Shown here: positions 16,523 through 25,674 of the stretch, in pieces
Numbering within the stretch: the stretch's first letter is position 1
Layout of the letters: every line of letters starts with the position of its first letter
Source of the DNA: Reinekea marinisedimentorum
Lineage (GTDB): Bacteria > Pseudomonadota > Gammaproteobacteria > Pseudomonadales > Natronospirillaceae
Direction of reading: 5' to 3'
Assembly (NCBI RefSeq): GCF_004341165.1
Contig: NZ_SLZR01000001.1
Span: 417,730 to 481,729, forward strand
DNA: 64,000 bases
The notes under the pieces: generated by a model
The model's database searches: none
Told to the model about the DNA's origin: nothing
What the model saw: the letters and a program-made list of their open reading frames with translations, nothing else
Program-made: the position numbers and the translations under genes

Positions 16523-18631
16523 ATGACCAACGCGAACGGCGCGAATGCCGCCGAAGTTAGTGAAAACACCCCGGTTGAAATCGGGTCGGAGCATTTTTTA
16601 AATCGTGAATTATCTCTGCTGGAGTTTCATCAACGGGTCATGCTTCAGGCGGAAGATGCCTCCATCCCGCTGTTGGAGCGACTGCGATTCCTGTGTATTT
16701 CCAGCACTAACCTCGATGAGTTCTTTGAGGTTCGTGTCGGTGGCCTGAAAGAACTGCACGAAGCCGGGTCTTCTCTGGCCGGGCCGGACGGTCGTGGCCC
16801 GGAAACTCAGCTGTCTACCATTGCCGTGCGCGCGCACGAGCTGGTGAATCGACAATACCAGATCCTCAATGAGCAGATTCTGCCCAAGCTGGCGGAAGAG
16901 AATATTGAGCTGATCAAACGTAAAGATTGGACTAAGGCGGAAATTGAATGGCTGAAAAACTACTTCCATCAGGAGGTGCTGCCACTGCTCAGCCCCATCG
17001 GTCTCGACCCGGCGCACCCGTTCCCGCGTATTCTCAATAAGTCGCTGAACTTCTTTGTCTTCCTGCACGGCAAAGATGCCTTCGGCCGTAACAGCGGCCG
17101 CGCCATTGTGCAGTGTCCGCGTTCACTGCCGAATGTTGTGCGTCTGGACTTGCCGGATCAGAACAACGCCAACCGCTTCGTCTTTATGTCGTCGATCATT
17201 CACTATTTTATGGATGAGATCTTTTACGGCATGACGGTCAAAGGCAGCTATCAGTTCCGGGTGACCCGAAACTCCGACCTGTTTGTCGACGAAGAAGAAA
17301 CCGAAGATTTGCGCCGCGCCATTGAAGGTGAGCTGGTCTATCGCCAGTACGGCGATGAGGTTCGCCTGGAAGTGGCCGAAAACAGCCCGGACGAAATGAC
17401 TTCATTCCTGATGGGGCAGTTTGAGATCAGCGAGCCCGATGTTTATCAGGTGGATGGCCCGGTCAACCTGAACCGCCTGTCAGACCTGATTGATATGGCC
17501 GGACGGCCTGATCTGACGTACACCCCCTTTGAGCCCTGTATGCCCAAGGCGTTGCGCCGCAAGAAGAATGCCTTCGAGGCCATCGCCCGTGCCGATATTC
17601 TGTTGCACCACCCGTTTGATTCCTTTGTTCCGGTGGTAGAGCTGATCCGTCAGGCCGCCAAAGACCCGAACGTGGTCACCATCAAGCAGACGCTGTACCG
17701 GACGGGTGTTAAGTCCGTCATTGTCGATGCGCTGGTGTCTGCGGCTAAGGCCGGCAAAGAGGTGACGGTGGTGATTGAACTGTTGGCGCGCTTCGATGAA
17801 GAGGCCAACGTTGCGCTGGCGATGCGCCTGCAGGAATACGGCATTCACGTGGTGTACGGCGTATTTGGCTATAAGACCCACGCCAAGCTGCTGATGATTG
17901 CCCGCAAGGAAGGCAATAAGCTGCGTCACTATGTGCATCTGGGAACCGGTAACTATCACCCGAAAACTGTGAATATCTATACCGACTACGGCTTGCTCAC
18001 CTGCAATAAACAGATTGGTGACGACGTTAACCGCATCTTCCTGCAGTTGACCAGCCTCGGCCGGGTATCCAAGCTCGATAAGGTGCTGCAGGCGCCCTTT
18101 ACGCTGCACAAAACCATGATGAAGTATATTGAGCGGGAGATCGAACACGCCAAAGCCGGCCGGCCGGCGCGTATCACTGCGAAGATGAACTCGCTTTCAG
18201 AAGAGAACCTGGTGCGCAAGCTTTATGAAGCCAGCCAGGCTGGGGTGAAGATTGATCTGATCGTGCGCGGTATCTGTCAGGTGAAGCCGGGGGTTCCGGG
18301 CGTGTCTGAGAACATTCATGTGCGCTCTATCGTTGGCCGCTTCCTGGAGCACACCCGTGTTTTCCGGTTTGAAAACGGAGGTGAGCCAGACTTGATTGCC
18401 GCCAGTGCCGACTGGATGACCCGCAACATGTTCCACCGCGTGGAGACCGGCTTCCCGATTCTGGTGAAGCGCATTCGCGACAAGATTACCGCAGACCTTG
18501 AGCTGTACCTTGCCGACAACACTCAGGCGTGGGTGTTGAACACCGATGGCAGCTACACCCATCTGCAACCGAAGGAGGGCGAAGCGCCGGTTTCAGCTCA
18601 GATGACGCTGTTGCAGGAAGCTATTTCCTGA
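16523..18631 (+). CDS. ppk: Polyphosphate kinase 1
   Basis: Reversibly polymerises the gamma-phosphate of ATP into inorganic polyphosphate; membrane-associated in the cell. The 702 residues cover the whole PPK1 architecture: N-terminal domain (FLNRELSLLEFHQRV), head domain, and two catalytic C-terminal domains with the phosphorylated-His region (YGVFGYKTHAKLLMI) and the second His motif (YVHLGTGNYHP and ADWMTRNMFHRVE). AGGAGTAG precedes the ATG. It converges on ppx, a common polyphosphate pairing, though in many bacteria they form an operon. Confidence 0.97.
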   Translation: MTNANGANAAEVSENTPVEIGSEHFLNRELSLLEFHQRVMLQAEDASIPLLERLRFLCISSTNLDEFFEVRVGGLKELHEAGSSLAGPDGRGPETQLSTIAVRAHELVNRQYQILNEQILPKLAEENIELIKRKDWTKAEIEWLKNYFHQEVLPLLSPIGLDPAHPFPRILNKSLNFFVFLHGKDAFGRNSGRAIVQCPRSLPNVVRLDLPDQNNANRFVFMSSIIHYFMDEIFYGMTVKGSYQFRVTRNSDLFVDEEETEDLRRAIEGELVYRQYGDEVRLEVAENSPDEMTSFLMGQFEISEPDVYQVDGPVNLNRLSDLIDMAGRPDLTYTPFEPCMPKALRRKKNAFEAIARADILLHHPFDSFVPVVELIRQAAKDPNVVTIKQTLYRTGVKSVIVDALVSAAKAGKEVTVVIELLARFDEEANVALAMRLQEYGIHVVYGVFGYKTHAKLLMIARKEGNKLRHYVHLGTGNYHPKTVNIYTDYGLLTCNKQIGDDVNRIFLQLTSLGRVSKLDKVLQAPFTLHKTMMKYIEREIEHAKAGRPARITAKMNSLSEENLVRKLYEASQAGVKIDLIVRGICQVKPGVPGVSENIHVRSIVGRFLEHTRVFRFENGGEPDLIAASADWMTRNMFHRVETGFPILVKRIRDKITADLELYLADNTQAWVLNTDGSYTHLQPKEGEAPVSAQMTLLQEAIS

Positions 18632-18634
18632 TGC

Positions 18635-18656
18635 GGGGCGGCCAGTTGCCCGCCCC
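18635..18656 (+). terminator. Hairpin just after ppk
   Basis: GGGGCGG (18635-18641) pairs with CCGCCCC (18650-18656) in the first bases after the ppk stop. No T-run follows, so it is an mRNA-end hairpin rather than a classic terminator. Confidence 0.45.
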
Positions 18657-18694
18657 AGACTGATGACAAAGCTACCACAGCCTTCGAGACGATG

Positions 18695-18804
18695 AAAAGG
18701 TAGCTCCTAAATAGACGTCGAAAACATGGCGGTCCGACGATTCGATGTTTTCGTCGAGCGTATCAGGACGATACTTGCAGCGGTCTATTTAGGAGCTACC
18801 TTTT
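18695..18804. repeat. Perfect 22-bp inverted repeat with nested hairpin between ppk and ppx
   Basis: Two identical 22-base arms in opposite orientation (18695-18716, beginning AAAAGGTAGCTCC, and 18783-18804, ending GGAGCTACCTTTT) enclose 66 bases. Inside, CGTCGAAAACAT (18716-18727) and ATGTTTTCGTCG (18745-18756) form a second inverted repeat with one mismatch. The outer arm ends in four T residues or more on both strands, so it may act as a bidirectional terminator; it may equally be a small non-autonomous mobile element. No coding sequence is inside. Confidence 0.85.
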
Positions 18805-18831
18805 TGTCGGCGGGGTTTATCGACAACCTGA

Positions 18832-18849
18832 GGCGGGCAATTGCCCGCC
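18832..18849. terminator. GC-rich palindrome after ppx
   Basis: GGCGGGCAATTGCCCGCC is an exact 18-base palindrome located 15 bases beyond the ppx stop in its direction of transcription. It is a likely transcript-end hairpin; no T-run is present. Confidence 0.45.
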
Positions 18850-18863
18850 CTTGCCTGAGCGGC

Positions 18864-20390
18864 CTACTCCGCTTCTTCCGGCCGGTTCAGCGAAAGCGGT
18901 ACCGGGCTCTTCTTCATGTATTTCACTTCCGACTCCAGATCAGCGGCGGCCAGCGTTTGCTCGTTCCACCAGGCTGGCGGCGCACAAAAGCGCAACTGCT
19001 TGCCGTTGAAGCTGATTGACCAGCTGATGTCCTGCAGATCACTGCGGGCACGGGTCAGAATGCAGGCCAGACGGAAGATCTGCAACACCACATAAAACTC
19101 GTTCAGTTGCTCCGCCGGCAGCTGTTCTATCTTTGCCCAGTCGGGCTTTTTGCGATGGAACTGCACCAGACAGGCGAGGATGCTCTGCTCATCAAAGCCA
19201 AAGCCGGCCATGTGGCAGTTTTCAACAATGTAGCCGCCGTGCCGGTGGTAGCCGTCGTGGTTAATATCCAGCCCGACCTCGTGCAGCATGCTCGCCCAGG
19301 CCAGGTTGCGCTGCCAGTTGTCATCGAATTTATGCTCATCCTGAATGTTGTCGAACAGTTGCAGCGCTACCCGGCTGGTGCGTTCGGCGTGCAGCACGTC
19401 GGCATGGAAGCGCTTGCCCAGCTCGGTAACTGAGCGCTCTTTCATATCGGATATGCTGTCGTGACCGAGCAGGTCGAACAGCAGGCCCTCGCGCAGAGCC
19501 CAGGGTGAGGCTTCCAGCGAGGCAATCTTCAGTGCCTTCATGGTGGCATTGAGCACAATCAGGCCACCAATGAATACCGGCATACGGTCGCTGCCGACGC
19601 CGGCGATCTTCAGGCTGTCGATCGATTTCGCCTCAATGCACTGGGCGATGAGTTTTTCCATGCCTTCCAGGGTGACCGCCGGGTGACCGTTGAGTTGCTC
19701 CAGCGCACCGGAAACCGCCTTGATTGAGCCAGAGCACCCGATCGCCCGTTGCCAGGATTGCTGCCGAAAGCGCTGCTGGAAGGGCTCCAGTTTTTGCCGG
19801 CAAAATACATCGGCGCGCTTCACCAGAGCGGGCGTGATATCGCCAGCCTCAAAGAACTTGCGGGTAATGGAAACACAGCCCATGCCCAGCGATTCCATGG
19901 ACAGCGGGTTATAATCCTGGCCGATAATAATCTCGGTACTGCCGCCGCCGATGTCGATCACCAACCGCTTCTGGTTATCGTCTTCCAGGCCGAAGGCGAC
20001 GCCGTGATACACCAGGCGAGCCTCCTCGACACCGGAGATGACATGAATCTTGTTGCCCAGTGCCTTTTCGGCCCGCAGCAGAAACTCCTCCGCATTTTTT
20101 GCCTGACGCAGCGTGCGGGTACCGACAGCGCGCACGCGGTTGGCGGGAATGTATTGAATGCGCTGCTGGAAGCGGGTCAGGCAATCGAGCGCCCGCTTCT
20201 GTGACAGATCGTCAAGGCGACCATCGGTATCTAAACCATAACCCAGCCGAACCGGCTCTCGCAGGCGATCGATAATGCTCAGCTGACCGTTGGAAATCTT
20301 GGCTATGATCATATGGAATGAGTTGGAACCAAGGTCGATTGCGGCTATTTCTTCTGTACGGTTCCGCCAGAAACTGGAAAGTTTTAACAT
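18864..20390 (-). CDS. ppx: Exopolyphosphatase (Ppx/GppA family)
   Basis: Releases phosphate from polyphosphate ends; the family also hydrolyses pppGpp. The 508-residue product matches the usual length near 510. Motifs: AAIDLGSNSFHMIIAK (phosphate 1), SGVEEARLVYHG, VIDIGGGSTEII (phosphate 2), GCSGSIKAV, and a C-terminal HD-like domain (ASMLHEVGLDINHDGYHRHGGYI). The frame is open 116 codons further upstream, but that stretch runs antisense through the carbonic anhydrase gene; MLKLSSFW at 20390 starts close before the first strand. Met at 20405 is the alternative. Confidence 0.95.
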   Translation of the reverse strand: MLKLSSFWRNRTEEIAAIDLGSNSFHMIIAKISNGQLSIIDRLREPVRLGYGLDTDGRLDDLSQKRALDCLTRFQQRIQYIPANRVRAVGTRTLRQAKNAEEFLLRAEKALGNKIHVISGVEEARLVYHGVAFGLEDDNQKRLVIDIGGGSTEIIIGQDYNPLSMESLGMGCVSITRKFFEAGDITPALVKRADVFCRQKLEPFQQRFRQQSWQRAIGCSGSIKAVSGALEQLNGHPAVTLEGMEKLIAQCIEAKSIDSLKIAGVGSDRMPVFIGGLIVLNATMKALKIASLEASPWALREGLLFDLLGHDSISDMKERSVTELGKRFHADVLHAERTSRVALQLFDNIQDEHKFDDNWQRNLAWASMLHEVGLDINHDGYHRHGGYIVENCHMAGFGFDEQSILACLVQFHRKKPDWAKIEQLPAEQLNEFYVVLQIFRLACILTRARSDLQDISWSISFNGKQLRFCAPPAWWNEQTLAAADLESEVKYMKKSPVPLSLNRPEEAE

Positions 20391-20456
20391 GGTGCGGCTC
20401 TGCATTGAAAAACACCATGTTACCCTGAGACTCCCACTAAGAAAAAGGACTCCGAT

Positions 20457-21002
20457 TTGGCGATTTATGAATTCAACGGACACCAGCCGCGCCTGGCCGA
20501 GCGGGTGCTGGTTAGCAAAGAAAGCTGCGTGATTGGCGATGTCGAAATTGGCAGCGACAGCTCTGTCTGGCCCGGAGCCGTCATCCGCGGTGATATGCAC
20601 AGTATCCGCATTGGCGAGCGAACCTCGGTGCAGGATGGCTGTGTGCTGCACATCACCCATGCCTCGGCCTATAACCCGGGCGGTTATCCGCTGCTGATCG
20701 GAGATGACGTGATCATTGGCCACAAAGTCTGCCTGCATGGCTGTACCATTGGTAACGAGGTGCTGATCGGTATTGGCGCCATCGTGCTGGATGGTGCAAC
20801 GGTTGAAGATCAGGTGATCATCGCCGCCGGAGCACTGGTGCCGCCGGGCAAACGGTTGCGGTCCGGCTATATGTACAAGGGCAGCCCGGTGGTTGAAGCC
20901 CGGCCATTAACGGAAAAAGAAAAAAGTTACTTTAAGTACTCGGCAGGCAACTATGTAAAGTTGAAAGATGAGTACTGCAGTCAGGGCTTCAGTGTCTGCT
21001 GA
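20457..21002 (+). CDS. Gamma-class carbonic anhydrase-like protein (YrdA/CaiE type)
   Basis: Left-handed beta-helix trimeric hexapeptide-repeat protein of 181 residues, with SVWPGAVIRGDMHSIRIGERTSVQDGCVLHITH, the zinc-binding-type histidines (VLHITH and IIGHKVCLHGC), and GAIVLDGATVEDQVIIAAGALVPPGK in separate stretches. Such proteins often show little carbonic anhydrase activity, so the enzymatic role is open. The start is TTG 20457 behind AAAGGAC. It diverges from ppx with only 66 bases between the starts, so promoters must overlap. Confidence 0.87.
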   Translation: MAIYEFNGHQPRLAERVLVSKESCVIGDVEIGSDSSVWPGAVIRGDMHSIRIGERTSVQDGCVLHITHASAYNPGGYPLLIGDDVIIGHKVCLHGCTIGNEVLIGIGAIVLDGATVEDQVIIAAGALVPPGKRLRSGYMYKGSPVVEARPLTEKEKSYFKYSAGNYVKLKDEYCSQGFSVC

Positions 21003-21180
21003 TGGCCGGCAGATTGCTTTAAACAACTCTGCAGGCCGGAACTTGTTGCGCCCGGTCATGGTCGAACGGGTGAAGACATCTGTTGGTCATATTCGCTGGG
21101 TAAACTCGCGCGTTTATCCGAAGCCGCTGCAATGCGCACGGCGGGCTGACCGCTGATATCCAAATTAAACGAGGTTTGAC

Positions 21181-22092
21181 ATGCGAACATTCGCGCTACT
21201 TTTGCTCTCACTGCTGGTGTCCGTTGCTGCCAGTGCACGAACGGAAATTAAAATCTCCACGCTCTATCCGCCGGGCTCCGATGCGGCAAAGTCGCTGATT
21301 GAGCTGTCGGATAAGCTGAAGGAAAAAACCAATGGCGAGGTGCTGATCAAGCTATACCCCGGCGGCGTCATGGGTGACGACAACACCGTGATGCGCAAGA
21401 TGCGCATTGGTCAGTTGCAGGGCGCACTGGTCAGCTCCGGAACGCTGGATATCATCAAGGCCGACGTTAAAGGCCTGAGCCGGCCGTTTGCCTTTGACAG
21501 CATTGACGAGGTCTATGCCAAGCGCGAAAGCTACGATCAGGTGATTCGTGATGAACTGTTGGAGCTGAACTGGCTTGCCTATGGCCCCTTTGATGGTGGT
21601 TTTTCTTACCTGATGTCGAAAAAACCGGTCACCAGCATGGATGAGATCCGCCAGTCCAAACTCTGGCTGCCCAATACCACCGATATTCAACAGGTCAGCG
21701 CCGAGCTTAACGTCGATTACCTGGTGATGAATATTGGCGATGTGCTGACCGGGCTGGATACCGGCGCTATCGATACCCTGGTATCGCCACCGTCGGCGGC
21801 GCTGGCGCTGAACTGGTACAGCCGCTTCAACTACGTGGTGGATACGCCGGTGTTGTACACCTGGGGTATTTTGATCCTGCCGGAAAAAACACTGGCACGC
21901 ATGGATGAAAAAACACGCGCCCTGGTCACCAGTGAATTTGAAAGCTGGGCGGCCTCTCTGGAAGCGCGCCTGCGGGTGGGCAATGCCAATGCCAACGATG
22001 CCATTCGGCAGTTGCTGAAGCCTATTGCGTTCAGTGCCCGGGATATCGAAATGCTGCGGGCTGCCGAGCAAAGCCATTCCAGCGCATATTGA
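21181..22092 (+). CDS. TRAP transporter solute receptor, DctP family
   Basis: Periplasmic substrate-binding protein of a TRAP transporter. Residues 1-19 form a signal peptide (ending SVAASA), the mature protein begins TEIKISTLYPPGSDAAKS, and the family motifs GEVLIKLYPGGVMGDD, MRIGQLQGA and LWLPNTTDIQQ (cognate Arg usually here is replaced, which may shift the ligand class) are seen. No DctQ/DctM membrane subunits are adjacent, so it must work with a permease encoded elsewhere or have another role. A GAGG ribosome binding site precedes the ATG and a terminator follows. Confidence 0.8.
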   Translation: MRTFALLLLSLLVSVAASARTEIKISTLYPPGSDAAKSLIELSDKLKEKTNGEVLIKLYPGGVMGDDNTVMRKMRIGQLQGALVSSGTLDIIKADVKGLSRPFAFDSIDEVYAKRESYDQVIRDELLELNWLAYGPFDGGFSYLMSKKPVTSMDEIRQSKLWLPNTTDIQQVSAELNVDYLVMNIGDVLTGLDTGAIDTLVSPPSAALALNWYSRFNYVVDTPVLYTWGILILPEKTLARMDEKTRALVTSEFESWAASLEARLRVGNANANDAIRQLLKPIAFSARDIEMLRAAEQSHSSAY

Positions 22093-22152
22093 GCCGGCGA
22101 TGAGGCAGCCAGCTTAACGCTGTTAGTTGTGCATGCCGTCCACGGACGGCAC

Positions 22153-22179
22153 AAAAAAAGGGCACTCAAGGTGCCCTTT
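22153..22179. terminator. Bidirectional terminator
   Basis: GGGCAC (22160-22165) pairs with GTGCCC (22171-22176), loop TCAAG. Seven A residues precede and three T residues follow the stem, so it can end the TRAP receptor transcript and, on the other strand with its T7 tract, the transcript of the gene at 22208. Confidence 0.85.
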
Positions 22180-22207
22180 CTGATAACCGCTCGGGTTCGT
22201 TAAATTC

Positions 22208-22402
22208 TTATTGGTACACCTCTAAATCCAGATCCTGGTATTCATTTCTTAACCGCTGCTGTTCCAGATGATCTTCGATCGCTCGCCGTGCCGCCAGTTT
22301 ACGGTGGTTTTCCGTGCGCTTGGAATCGCTGCCTTCTCCAGGTTTGTGCAGTATTGAGTCTTCCAGGTTGGAAAGTTCCAGTTCATACAGGTTCGTAGAC
22401 AT
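22208..22402 (-). CDS. Small charged protein, PA3496-like
   Basis: A 64-residue, highly charged helical protein. The C-terminal part ARRAIEDHLEQQRLRNEYQDLDLE resembles (in pieces of under 20 residues) the PA3496 family found beside envelope genes in gammaproteobacteria, whose function is not established. GGAG lies about ten bases before the ATG. It stands alone between a bidirectional terminator and the EAL gene. Confidence 0.55.
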   Translation of the reverse strand: MSTNLYELELSNLEDSILHKPGEGSDSKRTENHRKLAARRAIEDHLEQQRLRNEYQDLDLEVYQ

Positions 22403-22635
22403 TTAGCTAATCTCCTTCGAGGTGACTGTTTTTGTTGTTGTTAATTCAGTTCAATTCGCTATTCAAATGTATCGAAAACATTATCAGTTGAACGAGTCTA
22501 TGGATTTTTCGTTTCATTTCTGTGAAGCCGATCCTATGGCGTCATCAGACAGGAATCTATTCTAGCTCAAGAATTAACCTGTATGTAAAAGCAATTTAAG
22601 TGCCTGCTTTTCTCCGTCAATGGTTATAGAGCCGG

Positions 22636-25380
22636 CTAGTGCACCGACTCGCTGGTTTGAGAGAGCGTTTGCAGGTTGGAATGGCGTATCAGCGGCAGAA
22701 TTTCCGAGGACGGCAGTGCCCGGCTGATAATAAAGCCCTGAGCGTAATCGCAGCCCAGGCCCTTCAGGTATTCCAGCTGTTCTTTGGTTTCCACACCTTC
22801 GGCCACCACGGACAGGCGCAGGCTTTCAGACATGGCCATGATCGCTTCGACAATCGGGCTGGTTTCACCGTCGCGCGCTTCGTTGACGAAGGAGCGGTCG
22901 ATCTTCAGTGTGTCGATCGGCAGTCGCTTCAGGTAGCTGAGCGATGAATAGCCGGTGCCGAAGTCATCCAGCGCCAGGCGCACGCCCAGAGAACGCAGCT
23001 GGTTGAGAAAATCCTGTGCGTGGCTGATGTCTTCCATCAGCATGCTTTCGGTCAGCTCCAGTTCCAGGTATTCCGCCGGCAGTGACGAGGTGATCAGCGC
23101 ATTTTGAACCACTTCGTAGAGGTCATCGCGGCGGATCTGGTGGCTCGACAGGTTCACCGACACCGAAATGTCGCCGAATCCACGCTCACGCCAGGTGGCT
23201 GCTTCCATACAGGCTTTATTCAGCACCTGTTCGCCAATGGCAGAGATCAGGCCGGTCTCTTCGGCCAGCGGAATAAATTCTTCCGGATCGATCACGCCCT
23301 TCTGCGGATGCATCCAGCGCACCAGCGCCTCGACCGAATCAATAATGCCAGTGAGCAGGTTCAGCTTGGGCTGATAGTCGACCGAGAATTCATGGTTGAC
23401 GATGGCCTTGCGCATCGACTTTTCAAGCTGCAGCCGTTCCAGCGGTGAGGTTGCCAGCTTCTGATGGTAAAACTGGTAGTTGTTGCCACCCTTGTAGCGC
23501 GCCTGATTCATCGCTGCGATGGCCTGATTGAGCAATTGGCTGAGGTTGCCCTTCTGTACAAAGCAGACCCCGATACTGGCGGTGACGATCAGCTCATGGT
23601 CGCCCACCAGGAATGGCCGGCTGATTTCCGCCAGCAGGTTAGACAGCGTGACGTTGAGCCTGTCCTGATCCTTTTCATATTCGATGATCATCGCGAACTC
23701 ATCACTCGACATACGCGCTACCTGGCGTACCGGGTCGGAGAAGTTGCTCAGCCGGGCAGAAAGGTCTTTCAGCAGCTGATCGCCAACATCGATGCCCAGG
23801 CTTTCATTGACTGACTTAAAGCGGTCGAGGTTGAGTACACACACCGCATAGTTATTGACCGACAGCGGCTGATGCTCCTGAAACTGGTTCAGCAGCTGGT
23901 GGAAGTAGGAGCGGTTGAACAGGCCGGTTAGCTTGTCGTAGTTGTTCAGGTATTTGATCTCGCGTTCGTTCTGATCCGACTCGGACTGATCGCGGCAAAT
24001 GCCCAGATAATGCGAGATGCTGTCGTCATCACGGCGAATGGCGGTTAACGTCAGGTGCAGCGGGAAGCGTTCTTCGCCATGGCGGGCAGCGACGATATCG
24101 CCGTACCACTTATCGTTGTTGCCAACACTGTGCAGAATGCGGTCGGATTGATCGGTCTGGATCACCTGAAACAGCGACCGGTCGATCAGCTCGCCCTTCT
24201 GACGCGCGAAAATCTGGCAAAACGCGCGGTTGCAGGTGCGGAACTGCTGCTTGTCGTCGAGTACAAATACGCCTTCGGAGCTGTTGTTGAACAGGCTGGA
24301 AGACAGACTGAGCTCTTCCTGCAGCTGCATATCTTTGGTGATGTCGCGGCGGGTGCCGATCATGCGCAGGGCACGGCCGCTGTCGTCACGCTCGGTGACC
24401 TTGCCGCTGTCTTCCAGCCAGCGCATCTTGTCAGAGCCGGGCAGGGTGATGCGGTAGCGAGCCTGATAGAAGGTCGATTTATCTTTCAGGTGGCGCACCA
24501 GCAGCCGGCGGATGGCCGGCAGGTCATCTTTGCAGACGCTGTCGAGCAGAGAAAATTCGCCCGACTGCAGAGATTCTTCGCGGCCAAAAAAGCGTTCGGT
24601 ATCGGAGTGGTAAACCTTGCGGTTGGGCACGTCCCAATCCCAGAAGCCGATGCCGGAAGCGGTCATCGCCAGGTTCAGGTGCTCTTCACTGAGGATCAGC
24701 GCCTGATTGACCTCTTTTCGCAGCTCCACCTCTTTAATTAGCCGTTGATTGGCCATTTCCAGCTGGTGGGTGCGTTTTTTGATCTTTTTCTGCAGTTCAG
24801 ACTGGTTTTGGGTCAGCAGTGAGGTCAGCCGTTCAGATTCCAGCTCGTTGCGCAGCGTACGCACCATCATGCGATGGCCGTGGTAGCTGATAAAGGCGAT
24901 CAGCAACATCAGCGGCAGGAAGATGTGAAACAGGATCGGGTTGCCATTCAGGTACAGGAACGGCGTCGGTATTAAGGCGGTCAGGGTAATGCTGAGGAAA
25001 CTCAACCGGTTGTGCGAAGCGAGAAACAGCCCGGCCAGTGCCGCCTGGGCGATGGCCAGGGTCAGATAGATACCATCATTGCGGCCGGCAATACCCCAGA
25101 GTACGCCGTTTGCGGCAACCAGGCAGGCAAACCACAGCTCAGGGCTCCACAACGGTACCTTCTTCAGCTGTTTTTGGCTGAAGTGAACGGAGTACAGGCC
25201 GATCAGACCAAGAACGGTAATGTAGAGCGCATTGGCCACGCTGTTCAGACTATGACTTAACAGGCTAGTCGAAATGAGGCAAAGCAATGCTAAAACGATT
25301 GAGGATAACCAGTAATACTTTGAGTTATCCAGAAGAACCCTGATGCGGCGGTTGCGCAGGGTTTCGCTGTCCGGGTACAT
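22636..25380 (-). CDS. Membrane PAS-GGDEF-EAL protein, probable c-di-GMP phosphodiesterase
   Basis: About 914 residues if started at 25380 (MYPDSETLRNRRIRVL). Order: five or six membrane helices, a coiled-coil linker, two PAS domains (about 215-460), a GGDEF domain and an EAL domain. The GGDEF signature is SSDEF (ARMSSDEFAM), so cyclase activity is probably lost. The EAL domain is complete: EALVRW, SVNLSS, ELTES, DDFGTGYSSLSYL, LKIDRSFV, VVAEGVET. It should therefore degrade c-di-GMP, with the GGDEF domain as a GTP sensor. The frame extends 57 codons upstream, but without membrane or family signal. Confidence 0.9.
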   Translation of the reverse strand: MYPDSETLRNRRIRVLLDNSKYYWLSSIVLALLCLISTSLLSHSLNSVANALYITVLGLIGLYSVHFSQKQLKKVPLWSPELWFACLVAANGVLWGIAGRNDGIYLTLAIAQAALAGLFLASHNRLSFLSITLTALIPTPFLYLNGNPILFHIFLPLMLLIAFISYHGHRMMVRTLRNELESERLTSLLTQNQSELQKKIKKRTHQLEMANQRLIKEVELRKEVNQALILSEEHLNLAMTASGIGFWDWDVPNRKVYHSDTERFFGREESLQSGEFSLLDSVCKDDLPAIRRLLVRHLKDKSTFYQARYRITLPGSDKMRWLEDSGKVTERDDSGRALRMIGTRRDITKDMQLQEELSLSSSLFNNSSEGVFVLDDKQQFRTCNRAFCQIFARQKGELIDRSLFQVIQTDQSDRILHSVGNNDKWYGDIVAARHGEERFPLHLTLTAIRRDDDSISHYLGICRDQSESDQNEREIKYLNNYDKLTGLFNRSYFHQLLNQFQEHQPLSVNNYAVCVLNLDRFKSVNESLGIDVGDQLLKDLSARLSNFSDPVRQVARMSSDEFAMIIEYEKDQDRLNVTLSNLLAEISRPFLVGDHELIVTASIGVCFVQKGNLSQLLNQAIAAMNQARYKGGNNYQFYHQKLATSPLERLQLEKSMRKAIVNHEFSVDYQPKLNLLTGIIDSVEALVRWMHPQKGVIDPEEFIPLAEETGLISAIGEQVLNKACMEAATWRERGFGDISVSVNLSSHQIRRDDLYEVVQNALITSSLPAEYLELELTESMLMEDISHAQDFLNQLRSLGVRLALDDFGTGYSSLSYLKRLPIDTLKIDRSFVNEARDGETSPIVEAIMAMSESLRLSVVAEGVETKEQLEYLKGLGCDYAQGFIISRALPSSEILPLIRHSNLQTLSQTSESVH

Positions 25381-25630
25381 ATAACTACTTACGATGCTGT
25401 TTCCTGCATTATAGGCCGGTGATAGCAATAAAGCGTGATAAAGGTGGCTAAATTTATACCCTAAGACGTGGCAGTGAGCTCTTTTCCGATGTTTAAGGTT
25501 CAAGCGTTTGTTGTGTTCCGACACCCTCCACACGAAAAGTGGATACAGCACTGCCTTTGAAGTTGCCAGCCGCGGTTCCTGACCTTGTTCATTACTTAAC
25601 AGCCCCCGAGTGCATCTGATAAACTGGGCC

Positions 25631-25646
25631 CTGTTTTTTTATACAG
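25631..25646 (+). promoter_or_regulatory. LexA (SOS) box before uvrD
   Basis: CTGTTTTTTTATACAG fits the gammaproteobacterial SOS box CTGT-N8-ACAG exactly and stands 29 bases before the uvrD ATG. LexA repression of uvrD is well known in E. coli. Confidence 0.85.
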
Positions 25647-25674
25647 TCTAAGCAACCGGTAATTTGGCGCCCCT

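Noticed and set aside
21352..22077. 241-codon open frame on the minus strand
   Set aside because: Antisense to the TRAP receptor gene, with no motif.
24055..24741. 228-codon open frame on the plus strand
   Set aside because: Antisense to the PAS region of the EAL protein, no motif or ribosome binding site.
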